Source of the DNA: an uncultured Ruminococcus sp.
Lineage (GTDB): Bacteria; Bacillota; Clostridia; Oscillospirales; Acutalibacteraceae
Reading direction: 5' to 3'
Assembly: GCA_904393835.1 (NCBI GenBank)
Contig: CAJFNC010000006.1
Coordinates: 25,622 to 89,621 of the forward strand
Length of the DNA: 64,000 bases
Positions 1 to 9,776 of this stretch are shown here, piece by piece. Both the position numbers and the translations under genes were made by a program. Position 1 is the first letter of the stretch, and each line of letters begins with the position of its first letter. A model generated the notes under the pieces. The model saw only the letters and a list, made by a program, of their open reading frames with translations. It was not told where the DNA came from and ran no database searches.

Positions 1-2
1 AA

Positions 3-146
3 GTTGACGGTCATGTCAGCTGGGATCTTTGCCGTAAAATGAGAAGTTGCGGAGCGGATATTTTTGTTGCAGGCTCTTCGTCGGTATATTCTAAGGGTAT
101 TGATTTGGATCAAGCGGTAAAAAAGATGAAGGAGCTAATTAAATAA
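3..146 (+). CDS. rpe: C-terminal end of ribulose-phosphate 3-epimerase-like protein (truncated by window start)
   Basis: Manual translation VDGHVSWDLCRKMRSCGADIFVAGSSSVY...ELIK*; resembles the C-terminal GADxFVAGSS motif of Rpe. Confidence 0.6.
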   Translation, partial: VDGHVSWDLCRKMRSCGADIFVAGSSSVYSKGIDLDQAVKKMKELIK

Positions 147-162
147 TTACGAGGTGTAAACT

Positions 163-1938
163 TTGGAGTACAATATAGGGATAAAAAAACTTATTATCAG
201 AGACAGAAAAATGACCATTACAATTATGGGTCAACTCAAAGATAAAGCAATCAATTCTCACTTTTTATCAAAACCTAAAATAGTACTGCATTTTATAAAT
301 GAAAAGGAGGACAGACGCATTCCGTTTGTCCTTTCTAATGTTACATGTGTTGACGGTAAATGTTTCTTTTCAGGAAAATATACATATCGTTTGGATCTTC
401 TTTTCTGGAAAACCAGAAAAGATTTGTTGCCGTTTGATATGTACCTTAATTTTTCGTTTGCAGATTATTATGAGGAAAAAATTAAGATTGACCTAACTCC
501 GGAAGAATTTGAAACAGACGAAAAATGTTTTGCTTTTTCCAATAATGTAAACAACTATCATTTTGTACCGAATAAGTTAAAAATCAATCATACAGCAGCA
601 GGCAGATTTATTGTAAAGTTTTTAAACTTCTGGCTTAAATTTGCTCAGTTTATTTTTGCAATAGCAATGCTTCCTCTCTTTGTGTTTGACGGTATTTTAC
701 GACTTACAGAAATAAAGCGTATGCCGGCAAAATTTAATGACGATAATCCGATTAAAAGATATTGTGCTTTTGTATTCTGGAGATTCTCTCAGGTATCTAC
801 CAATAAAATTGCTATTTGGACCGCTAAACGTTTTGTGTTTAAAAAATGTTATACGTTCTATAAACTCTTTTACAAGGTAGATAAAAATAAAATTAGTTTC
901 ATTTCACTTCGTCGTAATGATATCTCAGGTAACTTTGCTTTTGTTTACTCTAAAATTAAACATGATAAAAATTTAAAGCTTAACTTTATCCTCAATGAGC
1001 ATACCATTGCCAAAATGTCATTTAAGGAGATACGAAACTTTACAAAGGCATGCGCAACAAGTAAAATAGTGATTCTCGACGAATTTACACCGCAGATACA
1101 CTATATTGATTTGCGTCCGCAGACAAAACTTATTCAGTTATGGCATGCTTGCGGCGCATTTAAAACTTTCGGATTTACACGTCTTTCAAAGCCAAAAGGC
1201 TCTCCGCAGACTACCAGAAATCACCGAAGCTACGATTACGTGACTGTAAGTTCTGAATACTGCAAAAAATGTCACTCAGAGGGATTCGGTATTGCGACCG
1301 ATAATGTTGTCGCAACAGGTATTCCCAGAACCGACGTTTTCTTTGATGAACGATACAAACAGGCGGCAAGAAATAAATTCTATGAAGCCCATCCGAATTT
1401 TAAGGGTAAAAAAATCATTTTGTTTGCTCCTACGTTCCGCGGGATGGTAAAAGAAACAGCATACTATCCGACAGAAATGTTTGACTTAAACGAAGTATGC
1501 AAAAAGCTGCCTAATGATTATGCTATAATAGTGAAGCACCATCCGTTTGTTAAAGACATTCAGTCTATCTCTAAAGAGTATGAAGACAGAGTAATAGATT
1601 TGTCGCAAGACACTGAATTAAATGATTTGCTCTTTGTTACCGATGTAATTATTACAGACTATTCATCACTCGTATTTGAAGCTTCACTACTTGATATTCC
1701 AATGGTGTTTTATGTATTCGACCTTGAAAAATATATCCGTGAACGTGATTTCTACTTTGATTTCAAGCTTTACGCACCGGGTAAGATTGTGTATTCTCAA
1801 GAACAGCTAATCAACGCAATTATAGACGGCTATTTCAGCACCGAAAGAATAAAACCGTTTGCGGATATGTTCTTTGACTACCGTGACGGCAAGTCAACGG
1901 ACAGGGTAGTAAAACTTATTTACGATAATTTGAAATAA
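163..1938 (+). CDS. CDP-glycerol:glycerophosphate glycerophosphotransferase family protein (TagB/TagF-like)
   Basis: ORF with TTG start; motifs QLWHACGAFKTFGFTR, VTGIPRTDVFF-type, LLFVTDVIITDYSSLVFEASLLDIPMVFYVFD. Confidence 0.85.
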   Translation: MEYNIGIKKLIIRDRKMTITIMGQLKDKAINSHFLSKPKIVLHFINEKEDRRIPFVLSNVTCVDGKCFFSGKYTYRLDLLFWKTRKDLLPFDMYLNFSFADYYEEKIKIDLTPEEFETDEKCFAFSNNVNNYHFVPNKLKINHTAAGRFIVKFLNFWLKFAQFIFAIAMLPLFVFDGILRLTEIKRMPAKFNDDNPIKRYCAFVFWRFSQVSTNKIAIWTAKRFVFKKCYTFYKLFYKVDKNKISFISLRRNDISGNFAFVYSKIKHDKNLKLNFILNEHTIAKMSFKEIRNFTKACATSKIVILDEFTPQIHYIDLRPQTKLIQLWHACGAFKTFGFTRLSKPKGSPQTTRNHRSYDYVTVSSEYCKKCHSEGFGIATDNVVATGIPRTDVFFDERYKQAARNKFYEAHPNFKGKKIILFAPTFRGMVKETAYYPTEMFDLNEVCKKLPNDYAIIVKHHPFVKDIQSISKEYEDRVIDLSQDTELNDLLFVTDVIITDYSSLVFEASLLDIPMVFYVFDLEKYIRERDFYFDFKLYAPGKIVYSQEQLINAIIDGYFSTERIKPFADMFFDYRDGKSTDRVVKLIYDNLK

Positions 1939-1942
1939 ATAC

Positions 1943-1971
1943 TTGACAAACAACATAACTTGTGGTATTCT
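1943..1971 (+). promoter_or_regulatory. Sigma-70/A-type promoter for infC operon: TTGACA-N17-TATTCT
   Basis: Read directly: TTGACA 1943-1948, 17-nt spacer, TATTCT 1966-1971, in the gap before the infC leader. Confidence 0.65.
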
Positions 1972-1974
1972 ATA

Positions 1975-2115
1975 TAGGAAAATAAAGCAAAGCAGAAATG
2001 CTTTCACCTGTGGGGTGTCGTCTGCACGGGTCAATACCTTAACTGTTTATGCGGTATAGTTATGTATTGAAGTGCGGACGGAATGTGTTTCTGTCCGCAT
2101 TATTTATTATTATGG
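1975..2115 (+). promoter_or_regulatory. infC-rpmI-rplT 5' leader with terminator-like hairpin (L20-leader-type candidate)
   Basis: Stem TGCGGAC (2073-2079)/GTCCGCA (2093-2099) followed by T-rich TTATTTATTATTAT; upstream TCAATAC...GTATTGA pairing; location upstream of infC. Confidence 0.6.
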
Positions 2116-2137
2116 AGTACTTTGGAGGTGCTTAACC

Positions 2138-2659
2138 ATCAGCAAGAAAGATAATATTCAGATTAACGAAGAAATCCGCGACAAAGAGCTCAGAGTAATC
2201 AGCTCAGACGGTCAACAACTCGGTATTATGTCAGCAAAGGATGCCTTGAATTTAGCAGAGCAGAAAAACCTTGACTTGGTCAAAATAGCTCCCAAAAGCA
2301 ATCCGCCCGTATGTAAAATTATGGATTACGGTAAATACCGTTTTGAACAGGCTAAAAGAGAAAAGGAAGCAAGAAAAAATCAACGCGTAATTGATATCAA
2401 GGAAGTAAGACTTTCTCTCAATATTGATACTCACGATTTTAATACAAAGCTTAACAACGCTCTTAAATTTATCAAACATGGCGACAAAGTAAAGGTTTCA
2501 ATCCGTTTCAGAGGTCGTGAAATGGGACATCCCGAAATCGGTCTTGACACAATGAAACGTTTTGCAGACGCTTGCAGTGAAGTTGCCGTAATTGAAAAGC
2601 CTGCTAAACTTGAGGGTCGTAGTATGCTTATGTTTCTTGCGCCAAAGTCCAATAAGTAA
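2138..2659 (+). CDS. infC: Translation initiation factor IF-3 (ATC start)
   Basis: ISKKDNIQINEEIRDKELRVISSDGQQLGIMS...; GGAGGTG SD at 2124-2130, 7 nt before ATC 2138; the supplied ORF start at 2072 lies in the leader hairpin. Confidence 0.93.
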   Translation: MSKKDNIQINEEIRDKELRVISSDGQQLGIMSAKDALNLAEQKNLDLVKIAPKSNPPVCKIMDYGKYRFEQAKREKEARKNQRVIDIKEVRLSLNIDTHDFNTKLNNALKFIKHGDKVKVSIRFRGREMGHPEIGLDTMKRFADACSEVAVIEKPAKLEGRSMLMFLAPKSNK

Positions 2660-2679
2660 TTAAAGGGAGGATTTTTAAT

Positions 2680-2877
2680 ATGCCTAAAATTAAAACACAT
2701 AGCGGTGCTAAAAAACGTTTTAAACTTTCTAAAAACGGAAAAGTTATCCGTGCTCACGCAAATAAAAGTCACATCTTGAATAAAAAGACAAGAAAGCGTA
2801 AAAGAGGTTTGCGCCAGACAGCAGTTACTGACAAGACAAATACTGCTCAGATCAAGCGTTTAGTTCCTTACAAATAA
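2680..2877 (+). CDS. rpmI: 50S ribosomal protein L35
   Basis: MPKIKTHSGAKKRFKLSKNGKVIRAHANKSHIL. Confidence 0.97.
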   Translation: MPKIKTHSGAKKRFKLSKNGKVIRAHANKSHILNKKTRKRKRGLRQTAVTDKTNTAQIKRLVPYK

Positions 2878-2928
2878 TTACGACTTTTCGCTTAACCTAT
2901 TAAATCTACTAATCGGAGGTAACATATA

Positions 2929-3279
2929 ATGGCACGTGTAAAGGGTGCGATGATGACTCGCAAAAGAAGAAAAAAGACATTAAAGCTTGCCAAGGGCTAC
3001 TGGGGTGCAAAATCAAGACACTTTAAAATGGCTAAACAGGCCGTAATGAAGTCAGGCAACTATGCTTATATCGGCCGTAAGCAGAGAAAGAGAGATTTCC
3101 GTCGTCTTTGGATTACTCGTATTTCTGCTGCCTGCAAAGCTAACGGTATGAACTATTCTACATTTATGAACGGTCTTAAAAAGGCCGGCATTACACTTAA
3201 TCGTAAAATGCTCTCTGAAATCGCAATTTCAGATCCTGCAGCTTTCACATCACTTGTAGAAAAGGCTAAGAATGCTTAA
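2929..3279 (+). CDS. rplT: 50S ribosomal protein L20
   Basis: [58 protein letters not shown]. Confidence 0.98.
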   Translation: MARVKGAMMTRKRRKKTLKLAKGYWGAKSRHFKMAKQAVMKSGNYAYIGRKQRKRDFRRLWITRISAACKANGMNYSTFMNGLKKAGITLNRKMLSEIAISDPAAFTSLVEKAKNA

Positions 3280-3291
3280 TTTATCTTAATT

Positions 3292-3331
3292 GTAATTGCG
3301 TTTGGTTTTGCCAAGCGCAATTACTTATTTT
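3292..3331 (+). terminator. Intrinsic terminator after rplT
   Basis: GTAATTGCG-TTTGG-TTTTG-CCAAG-CGCAATTAC then TTATTTTA. Confidence 0.75.
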
Positions 3332-3344
3332 AGGGAGAATAACT

Positions 3345-4127
3345 ATGTTTGTTCTTAAAAGTAAAGATAATGCCGTTGTTAAAAGCACCGTAAAGCTCAA
3401 AAAAAGCGCCAGAGCCCGCCGAGAGAGCGGGTTATTTATTGCGGAAGGTGTACGGGTTTGCTATGATGCTGTTTTGAGCAACGCGAATGTTGTAAAATTT
3501 TTTTCGACAGAAAATGCTATGGAAAAGCATCGTGAAATTTTTGATAAAATTTCTGAAGTTGCCGATAAAACTATACTTGTCACTCCCGCAGTTTTTGCTC
3601 AAATCAGTGATACTCAGTCGCCGCAAGGCTTTCTTTGTGTTATAAAAACACTTGACAAAATTAGTCAGTTTGATACAATTAAAAATAGCGGAAAATTTCT
3701 TGCGCTCGAAAATGTGCAAGATCCTAATAATTTGGGCACTGTTTTACGTTCCGCGGAGGCTTTTGCTATAAGCGGAATTATTATGTCTAAGGATTGCTGC
3801 GATATTTACAATCCAAAGGTTGTCCGCGGCAGTATGGGAGCCGTGTTCAGACTTCCGTTTCTTATTTGCGATACAATAAAGGATTTCCTATATGCAAATC
3901 CGCAAATTACTTCTTTTGCGGCTGTTGTTGACAGTAATGCTGAAAAAATTACCGATGTTCAATTTGTCGCTCCGTGTGTTGTGGTTATCGGAAACGAGGG
4001 AAACGGCCTTTTGCAGACTACAGTTGACAGTTGCAGCCAAAAAATTACAATACCTATGACAGGAAAGGCTGAATCACTCAACGCCTCTGTAGCTGCATCA
4101 ATTATTATTTGGGAAATGATAAAATGA
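3345..4127 (+). CDS. TrmH/SpoU-family RNA 2'-O-methyltransferase
   Basis: ALENVQDPNNLGTVLRSAEAF, VVIGNEGNGL, ITIPMTGKAESLNASVAASI motifs. Confidence 0.9.
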   Translation: MFVLKSKDNAVVKSTVKLKKSARARRESGLFIAEGVRVCYDAVLSNANVVKFFSTENAMEKHREIFDKISEVADKTILVTPAVFAQISDTQSPQGFLCVIKTLDKISQFDTIKNSGKFLALENVQDPNNLGTVLRSAEAFAISGIIMSKDCCDIYNPKVVRGSMGAVFRLPFLICDTIKDFLYANPQITSFAAVVDSNAEKITDVQFVAPCVVVIGNEGNGLLQTTVDSCSQKITIPMTGKAESLNASVAASIIIWEMIK

Positions 4128-5368
4128 TTTCTGATAATGCAAAATATTGGATATGGATAGTATCCGCTTTAGGCTATGATAATATTAAAGTAAAGCGACT
4201 TTACGAACTCTACACCGATATTTCCGAGTTTTACGAAGGCGGAGAGCGTGAATGGCGCTTTTGCGGCATTTTATCTCAACGTGAGCTTGAAAAATTGTCC
4301 GAAACAAGTATAGATAATTCTCAAAACGTAATTGACAGATGCAAACAGCTCAATTATTCAATTATCTGCATTGATGACACCTTATTTCCCAATTGTTTAA
4401 GGAATATTGAGGATTCGCCTGCACTCATATACGTAAACGGTCATCTTCCTAATCTTGACAACCGATTGACTATCGGTGTTGTAGGTACACGCCGTGCTAC
4501 CAAGTACGGACTTGAAAATTCCTACAAAATAGCCTACGCGTTGGCAAAATACGGAGTTACCATAATCAGCGGAGGAGCGCTGGGCGTTGATTGTGCATCT
4601 CACCGTGGTGCGCTTGCCTGCGACGGTGTTACCGTTTGCGTAAGAGGCTGCGGTATAAACTGCGACTATTTAAGGGATAATATGCAGATGAGAAACAGCA
4701 TTACAAAACGCGGTGCGGTTATATCAGAATACCCGCCCGATGAAACACCGAGAAATTACTATTTTCCGCAGAGAAACAGAATAATTTCTGCATTGTCAGA
4801 CGGCTTGCTGGTGATTGAAGCAGGTGCAAAAAGCGGTTCGCTTATAACGGCAAACCTGGCTTTGGAACAGGGCAAAGAGGTTTTTGCTTTGCTCGGTAAC
4901 AACAGTCCTCAAAACGAGGGTTCTAACAATCGCATAAAAGAGGGAACGGCAATACCGATAACCGATTTTATGGATATATTAAATCATTTTGATAATTTAT
5001 ACGCCACCAACGGCGATGTTGATTTTGATGAAATTTCATTTGAAGACATAGAAGCCATACCTGTTAAAGGTAAAGTGATGTTCGCTAAAACAAATGACAA
5101 TGATACAAAAAAGGTAAAAGTAAGAAAAGTAAAATTTGAAACGGTAAAACCTGAATCAAAACCCGTTCACAAAGAAAATTTAAATTTGAATACTACTGCT
5201 CAAATGGTTTATCAATACATAACCAATGAGCCTGTTCATATAGATAAAATATCAGCAGATTTACAGATTCCCGTATATAAAGTATTAACAGCACTCACAG
5301 AGCTGGAAATGAAACAGCTCATACAGGCACATCAGGGAAGATTATATACATTAAAAAACGGAGGTTAA
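4124..5368 (+). CDS. dprA: DNA-processing protein DprA
   Basis: VGTRRATKYG...SGGALGVDCASHRGAL...FPQRNRIISALSDGLLVIEAGAKSGSLITA; ATG overlaps upstream TGA; C-terminal winged-helix-like region. Confidence 0.93.
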   Translation: MISDNAKYWIWIVSALGYDNIKVKRLYELYTDISEFYEGGEREWRFCGILSQRELEKLSETSIDNSQNVIDRCKQLNYSIICIDDTLFPNCLRNIEDSPALIYVNGHLPNLDNRLTIGVVGTRRATKYGLENSYKIAYALAKYGVTIISGGALGVDCASHRGALACDGVTVCVRGCGINCDYLRDNMQMRNSITKRGAVISEYPPDETPRNYYFPQRNRIISALSDGLLVIEAGAKSGSLITANLALEQGKEVFALLGNNSPQNEGSNNRIKEGTAIPITDFMDILNHFDNLYATNGDVDFDEISFEDIEAIPVKGKVMFAKTNDNDTKKVKVRKVKFETVKPESKPVHKENLNLNTTAQMVYQYITNEPVHIDKISADLQIPVYKVLTALTELEMKQLIQAHQGRLYTLKNGG

Positions 5369-5370
5369 TA

Positions 5371-7461
5371 ATGTCAGATTTGGTAATAGTGGAGTCTCCG
5401 GCAAAAGCTAAGACAATCAAAAAATATTTGGGCAGCAACTATGAGGTTGTTGCGTCAATGGGTCATGTTCGCGACCTGCCTAAAGCACGTTTAAGCGTGG
5501 ATATAAAAAATCATTTCGCTCCTAAGTACGAAATAATTAAAGGTAAAGAAAAACTCGTAAAAGAACTGAAAACACTCGCAAGTGAAAGCGAAAATATATA
5601 TCTTGCAACCGACCCTGATAGGGAGGGAGAGGCAATTTCATGGCATTTGGCTTACATTCTCGGCTTGCCTGAGGATTACAACAAGCGTGTGGAATTTACC
5701 GAAATCACAAAAAACGGTGTAAAAAACGGAATGGATCATCCTCGTTTAATCAATACAAATCTTGTAAATGCACAACAGGCAAGAAGAATCCTCGACCGTC
5801 TTGTAGGTTACAAACTCAGTCCGTTTGTTTCTCAAAAAATCCGTCGAGGACTTTCTGCGGGGCGTGTTCAGTCTGTTGCGCTCAGAATTATAGTTGACAG
5901 AGAGGAACAGATTAGGAAATTTAAGCCCGAAGAATATTGGTCAATTGACGCTAAATTTATTCCCAAAGGCAGCAGAAAAGCGTTTGCAGCCTCGCTTTAC
6001 GCAGACGCTAACGGTAAAATTAAAATTGAGAACGCGCAACAGGCAGATAAAATTGAATCTGATTTGCAGGGCGCTGAATATATGATCACGAAAGTAAAGC
6101 ACGGCACACGTAAAAAATCTCCTGCGCCGCCGTTTATTACTTCTACTTTACAGCAGGAAGCCTCAAGAAAGCTCGGCTTTCAGTCCAGGAGAACAATGAA
6201 GGTTGCTCAGGAACTTTACGAAGGCGTTGAAATTGAAGGAATGGGCGCAACAGGTCTTATTACCTATATGAGAACCGACTCTCTGAGAATTTCGGAAGTT
6301 GCAATTGCGGAAGTAACCGGATATATCGACAAAAAGTTCGGCAGTGAGTATCTGCCTGCAAAACCTCGTCACTTCAAGTCAAGGAACAACGCTCAAGACG
6401 GTCACGAGGCAATAAGACCGTCAATGCCGTCGCTTGAGCCCGATTCAATCAAAAGCAGCCTTACGTCGGACCAGTATAAGCTGTATAAGCTCATCTGGAA
6501 TCGATTTACAGCATCACAGATGGCTGATTGTATTCAGAAAACCACTCAGGCAGACATCGAGGCTAACGGTTATATTTTCAAAGCGTCGGGTTATTATGTT
6601 GAATTTCCGGGCTTTACAACTCTATATGTTGAGGGTAAGGACGAGGCTGAAGAAAAATCTTCTCAGCTTCCTCCTCTTGAAAAAAATATGCCTGTTCGCT
6701 GTAAAGAATTAAAAAAGAATCAGCACTTTACTCAGCCGCCTGCAAGATACACGGAAGCATCTTTAATCAAGGCGTTAGAGGAATACGGAATAGGTCGTCC
6801 GTCAACATACGCGGCTACGATTACAACAATTACAAGCCGTGAATACGTAAAGCGTGAGGCTAAGAGCTTGGTGCCGACAGAACTCGGCGAAGTTCTGACC
6901 AAGCTGATGAAAGAGCGATTTCCCAAAATAGTAAATGTAAAGTTTACGGCACAAATGGAGGAGTCTCTCGATAAGGTAGAAAACGGCGAAGAAGAGTGGG
7001 TTAAAGTTCTTGACGACTTCTATGAAGATTTTGATAAAACACTCAAAAAGGCAAAAACCGAGATGGAGGGCGTCAAACTCAAGCTCAAAGAAGATGAAAC
7101 CGATATCATCTGCGAAAAATGCGGAAGAAAAATGGTCGTAAAAGTTGGCAGATACGGTAAATTCATCGCTTGCCCGGGTTATCCCGAGTGCAAAAATATA
7201 AAAAAGTATGTTGAAAAAACAGGCGTAACCTGCCCAAAATGCGGAGGCGACGTAATTGTCAAGCACACCAAGACAAAGCGTGTTTTTTACGGCTGTTCAA
7301 ATTACCCCGAATGTGACTTTGTAAGTTGGAATGAACCGACAAATGAAAGATGTCCGCAGTGCGGTGAAATTCTTTATAAGAAAAAGGGTAAAAAACCTGT
7401 GTTATTCTGTGCAAAGGAAGGCTGTGGCTTTACAAAAACTGTAGCCGCAGATGAAAAATGA
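5371..7461 (+). CDS. topA: DNA topoisomerase I
   Basis: MSDLVIVESPAKAKTIKKYLGSNYEVVASMGHVRDLP...; C-terminal C4 zinc ribbons. Confidence 0.98.
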   Translation: MSDLVIVESPAKAKTIKKYLGSNYEVVASMGHVRDLPKARLSVDIKNHFAPKYEIIKGKEKLVKELKTLASESENIYLATDPDREGEAISWHLAYILGLPEDYNKRVEFTEITKNGVKNGMDHPRLINTNLVNAQQARRILDRLVGYKLSPFVSQKIRRGLSAGRVQSVALRIIVDREEQIRKFKPEEYWSIDAKFIPKGSRKAFAASLYADANGKIKIENAQQADKIESDLQGAEYMITKVKHGTRKKSPAPPFITSTLQQEASRKLGFQSRRTMKVAQELYEGVEIEGMGATGLITYMRTDSLRISEVAIAEVTGYIDKKFGSEYLPAKPRHFKSRNNAQDGHEAIRPSMPSLEPDSIKSSLTSDQYKLYKLIWNRFTASQMADCIQKTTQADIEANGYIFKASGYYVEFPGFTTLYVEGKDEAEEKSSQLPPLEKNMPVRCKELKKNQHFTQPPARYTEASLIKALEEYGIGRPSTYAATITTITSREYVKREAKSLVPTELGEVLTKLMKERFPKIVNVKFTAQMEESLDKVENGEEEWVKVLDDFYEDFDKTLKKAKTEMEGVKLKLKEDETDIICEKCGRKMVVKVGRYGKFIACPGYPECKNIKKYVEKTGVTCPKCGGDVIVKHTKTKRVFYGCSNYPECDFVSWNEPTNERCPQCGEILYKKKGKKPVLFCAKEGCGFTKTVAADEK

Positions 7462-8777
7462 TATATATAAACGTAATCGGCGGCGGACTTGCAGGTTGTG
7501 AGGCGGCAATGCAGATCGCATCGCGCGGAATAAATGTCCGTTTGTACGAAATGAAACCGAATAAAAAAACACCTGCTCACTCAACGAATAAATTAGGAGA
7601 ACTTGTGTGCTCAAATTCTCTCAAAGCCATGCGGGTAGAAAGTGCGGCGGGTTTGCTCAAAGAGGAAATGCGCCGATTGAACTCATTCCTCATCAAATGC
7701 GCCGGACAGTGCAGAGTACCGGCAGGCGGTGCTCTGGCTGTTGACCGTGAAATTTTTTCAGACTTGATTACAAAAGGAGTCATGGATAATCCGCTGATTG
7801 AAGTAATCAGCGAAGAAATCGCTGAAATTCCGAATGATGCGGTTACGGTTATTGCTACAGGTCCGCTAACCGCTGATGCGCTTGCTCAAAAAATTAAAGA
7901 GCTTACTGGCAATACGCTTTCATTTTTTGACGCGGCGGCTCCGATAGTCACTGCTGAAAGTATTGATATGGAATACGCCTTTTTTGCTTCTCGTTATGAT
8001 AAGGGCGACGGTGACGATTATATTAATTGTCCGATGAATAAGACTGAGTATGAGACGTTTTATAACGAGCTTATAAGCGCCGAACGTGCTCCGCTTCACG
8101 ACTTTGATGTTCAAAACCCAAAGGTTTACGAGGGGTGTATGCCTATCGAGGTAATGGCGCAGCGCGGTGAAAATACAATTCGTTTTGGCCCTATGAAGCC
8201 GGTAGGCTTGATTAATCCAAAAACAGGTCACAGACCATGGGCGGTTCTTCAATTGCGCAAAGAAAACGCAGCCGGAACAATGTACAATCTTGTAGGTTTT
8301 CAGACAAATCTTAAATTTCCTGAACAAAAGAGAGTATTTTCTCTTATACCTGCGTTGCATAATGCGGATTTTGTCCGCTACGGTGTAATGCATAGAAATA
8401 CTTTCATTTGCTCCCCAAAGTGCCTTAATGCAGATTTTTCTTTCAGAGAAAATAAAAATCTGTTTTTTGCAGGACAGCTCACAGGAGTTGAGGGGTATAT
8501 GGAATCTGCCGCTTCGGGTCTTATTGCAGGAATTAACGCTGCAAATACAGTACTTGGCAAAAATAAGATTGTATTGCCGAAAGAAACAATGATTGGCGCT
8601 CTTGCCGGATATATTTCCGATGAAACTGTAAGCAATTTTCAACCAATGGGTGCTAATTTCGGAATTTTGCCGGAACTTGTTGACAGACCGCGTGATAAAA
8701 AGGAAAGAGGCGCAGCATATGCAAAGCGCGCATTAGAGGCTTTAGACAGGTATATACAACATGAATTAGAGGTATGA
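7458..8777 (+). CDS. trmFO: Methylenetetrahydrofolate--tRNA-(uracil-5-)-methyltransferase TrmFO
   Basis: INVIGGGLAGCEAAMQIASRGINVRLYEMKP...HSTNKLGELVCSNSLK; overlaps topA stop. Confidence 0.97.
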   Translation: MIYINVIGGGLAGCEAAMQIASRGINVRLYEMKPNKKTPAHSTNKLGELVCSNSLKAMRVESAAGLLKEEMRRLNSFLIKCAGQCRVPAGGALAVDREIFSDLITKGVMDNPLIEVISEEIAEIPNDAVTVIATGPLTADALAQKIKELTGNTLSFFDAAAPIVTAESIDMEYAFFASRYDKGDGDDYINCPMNKTEYETFYNELISAERAPLHDFDVQNPKVYEGCMPIEVMAQRGENTIRFGPMKPVGLINPKTGHRPWAVLQLRKENAAGTMYNLVGFQTNLKFPEQKRVFSLIPALHNADFVRYGVMHRNTFICSPKCLNADFSFRENKNLFFAGQLTGVEGYMESAASGLIAGINAANTVLGKNKIVLPKETMIGALAGYISDETVSNFQPMGANFGILPELVDRPRDKKERGAAYAKRALEALDRYIQHELEV

Positions 8778-8780
8778 TAT

Positions 8781-9761
8781 ATGAAAATTATTGTGGACGC
8801 TTTTGGCGGCGACAACGCACCGCTCGAAATAATCAAGGGTTGTGCTTTGGCTGTTGAAGAATTTGGCATAGAAATTATTTTGACGGGTAAAGAAAGTACA
8901 ATTAAGCAGGTTGCGGATAGCAGTAATATTTCATTAAAGAATATTGAAATTTACGACTGCCCTCAAGTAATTACAATGGATGATTCAGCCGAATCTGTGC
9001 TCAAAGAAAAAAAGGACAGCTCAATGGCTGTTGGATTTCAGTTGCTTAATGACGGAAAAGGCGACGCTTTTATCAGCGCAGGTAACAGCGGCGCTCTTTG
9101 TGTAGGTGCTACTCTTGCAGTGAAGCGAATAAAAGGTATTAAGCGTCCTGCATTTGCACCGGTTATGCCATCGGAATCCGGTTTCTTTATGCTTATGGAC
9201 GGTGGGGCAAATGTCGATTGCCGTCCCGAAATGCTTTGTCAATTTGCGCTTATGGGCTCAATTTATATGGAAAAGGTAATGGGTGTAAAAAATCCTAGAA
9301 TCGGTCTTGCAAACGTAGGAACCGAAGAACATAAAGGAAATGAACTTTACCGCACAACCCACGAACTGCTTTTAAAAAGCAATATTAATTTTATCGGTAA
9401 CGTTGAGGGCAGAGATATCCCCAAAGGTGTATGCGATGTTGTAGTTTGCGACGGCTTTACCGGAAATCTTATTTTAAAGACCTACGAGGGTGTTGCCATT
9501 ACTCTAATGAAGCAGATGAAAAAAATGTTTACCTCAAGTCTAAAGGGCAAAATGGCAGCAGCTCTTGTTATGAAGAACCTCAAATTTATGAAAACTCATT
9601 TTAATTATAATACATACGGCGGAGCGCCTATTCTCGGAGCGTCAAAGCCGGTATTCAAAGCACACGGAGATTCAAAGGCTGCCACGCTTAGAAACGCAAT
9701 TAAGCTTTCTATGGACTACATAAAGGCAAATGCGATTCAGGAAATTACATCATCACTTTAA
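8781..9761 (+). CDS. plsX: Phosphate acyltransferase PlsX
   Basis: MKIIVDAFGGDNAPLEIIKGC...GDAFISAGNSGALCVGA. Confidence 0.97.
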   Translation: MKIIVDAFGGDNAPLEIIKGCALAVEEFGIEIILTGKESTIKQVADSSNISLKNIEIYDCPQVITMDDSAESVLKEKKDSSMAVGFQLLNDGKGDAFISAGNSGALCVGATLAVKRIKGIKRPAFAPVMPSESGFFMLMDGGANVDCRPEMLCQFALMGSIYMEKVMGVKNPRIGLANVGTEEHKGNELYRTTHELLLKSNINFIGNVEGRDIPKGVCDVVVCDGFTGNLILKTYEGVAITLMKQMKKMFTSSLKGKMAAALVMKNLKFMKTHFNYNTYGGAPILGASKPVFKAHGDSKAATLRNAIKLSMDYIKANAIQEITSSL

Positions 9762-9776
9762 TTTGGAGTGTTAAAA

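Noticed and set aside
2072-2137. GTG at 2072 as the infC start
   Set aside because: The segment forms the leader hairpin and lacks IF3 homology; the SD is correctly spaced for ATC 2138.
6802-7266. 154-aa antisense ORF in topA, with similar antisense ORFs across ileS, mutL, smc and ftsY
   Set aside because: Shadow ORFs without recognisable domains or start signals; the sense genes explain the coding pattern.
7920-8642. 240-aa ORF antisense to trmFO
   Set aside because: Fully shadowed by a strongly conserved trmFO frame; Cys/Lys/Arg-rich composition typical of antisense shadow ORFs; no SD or family motif.
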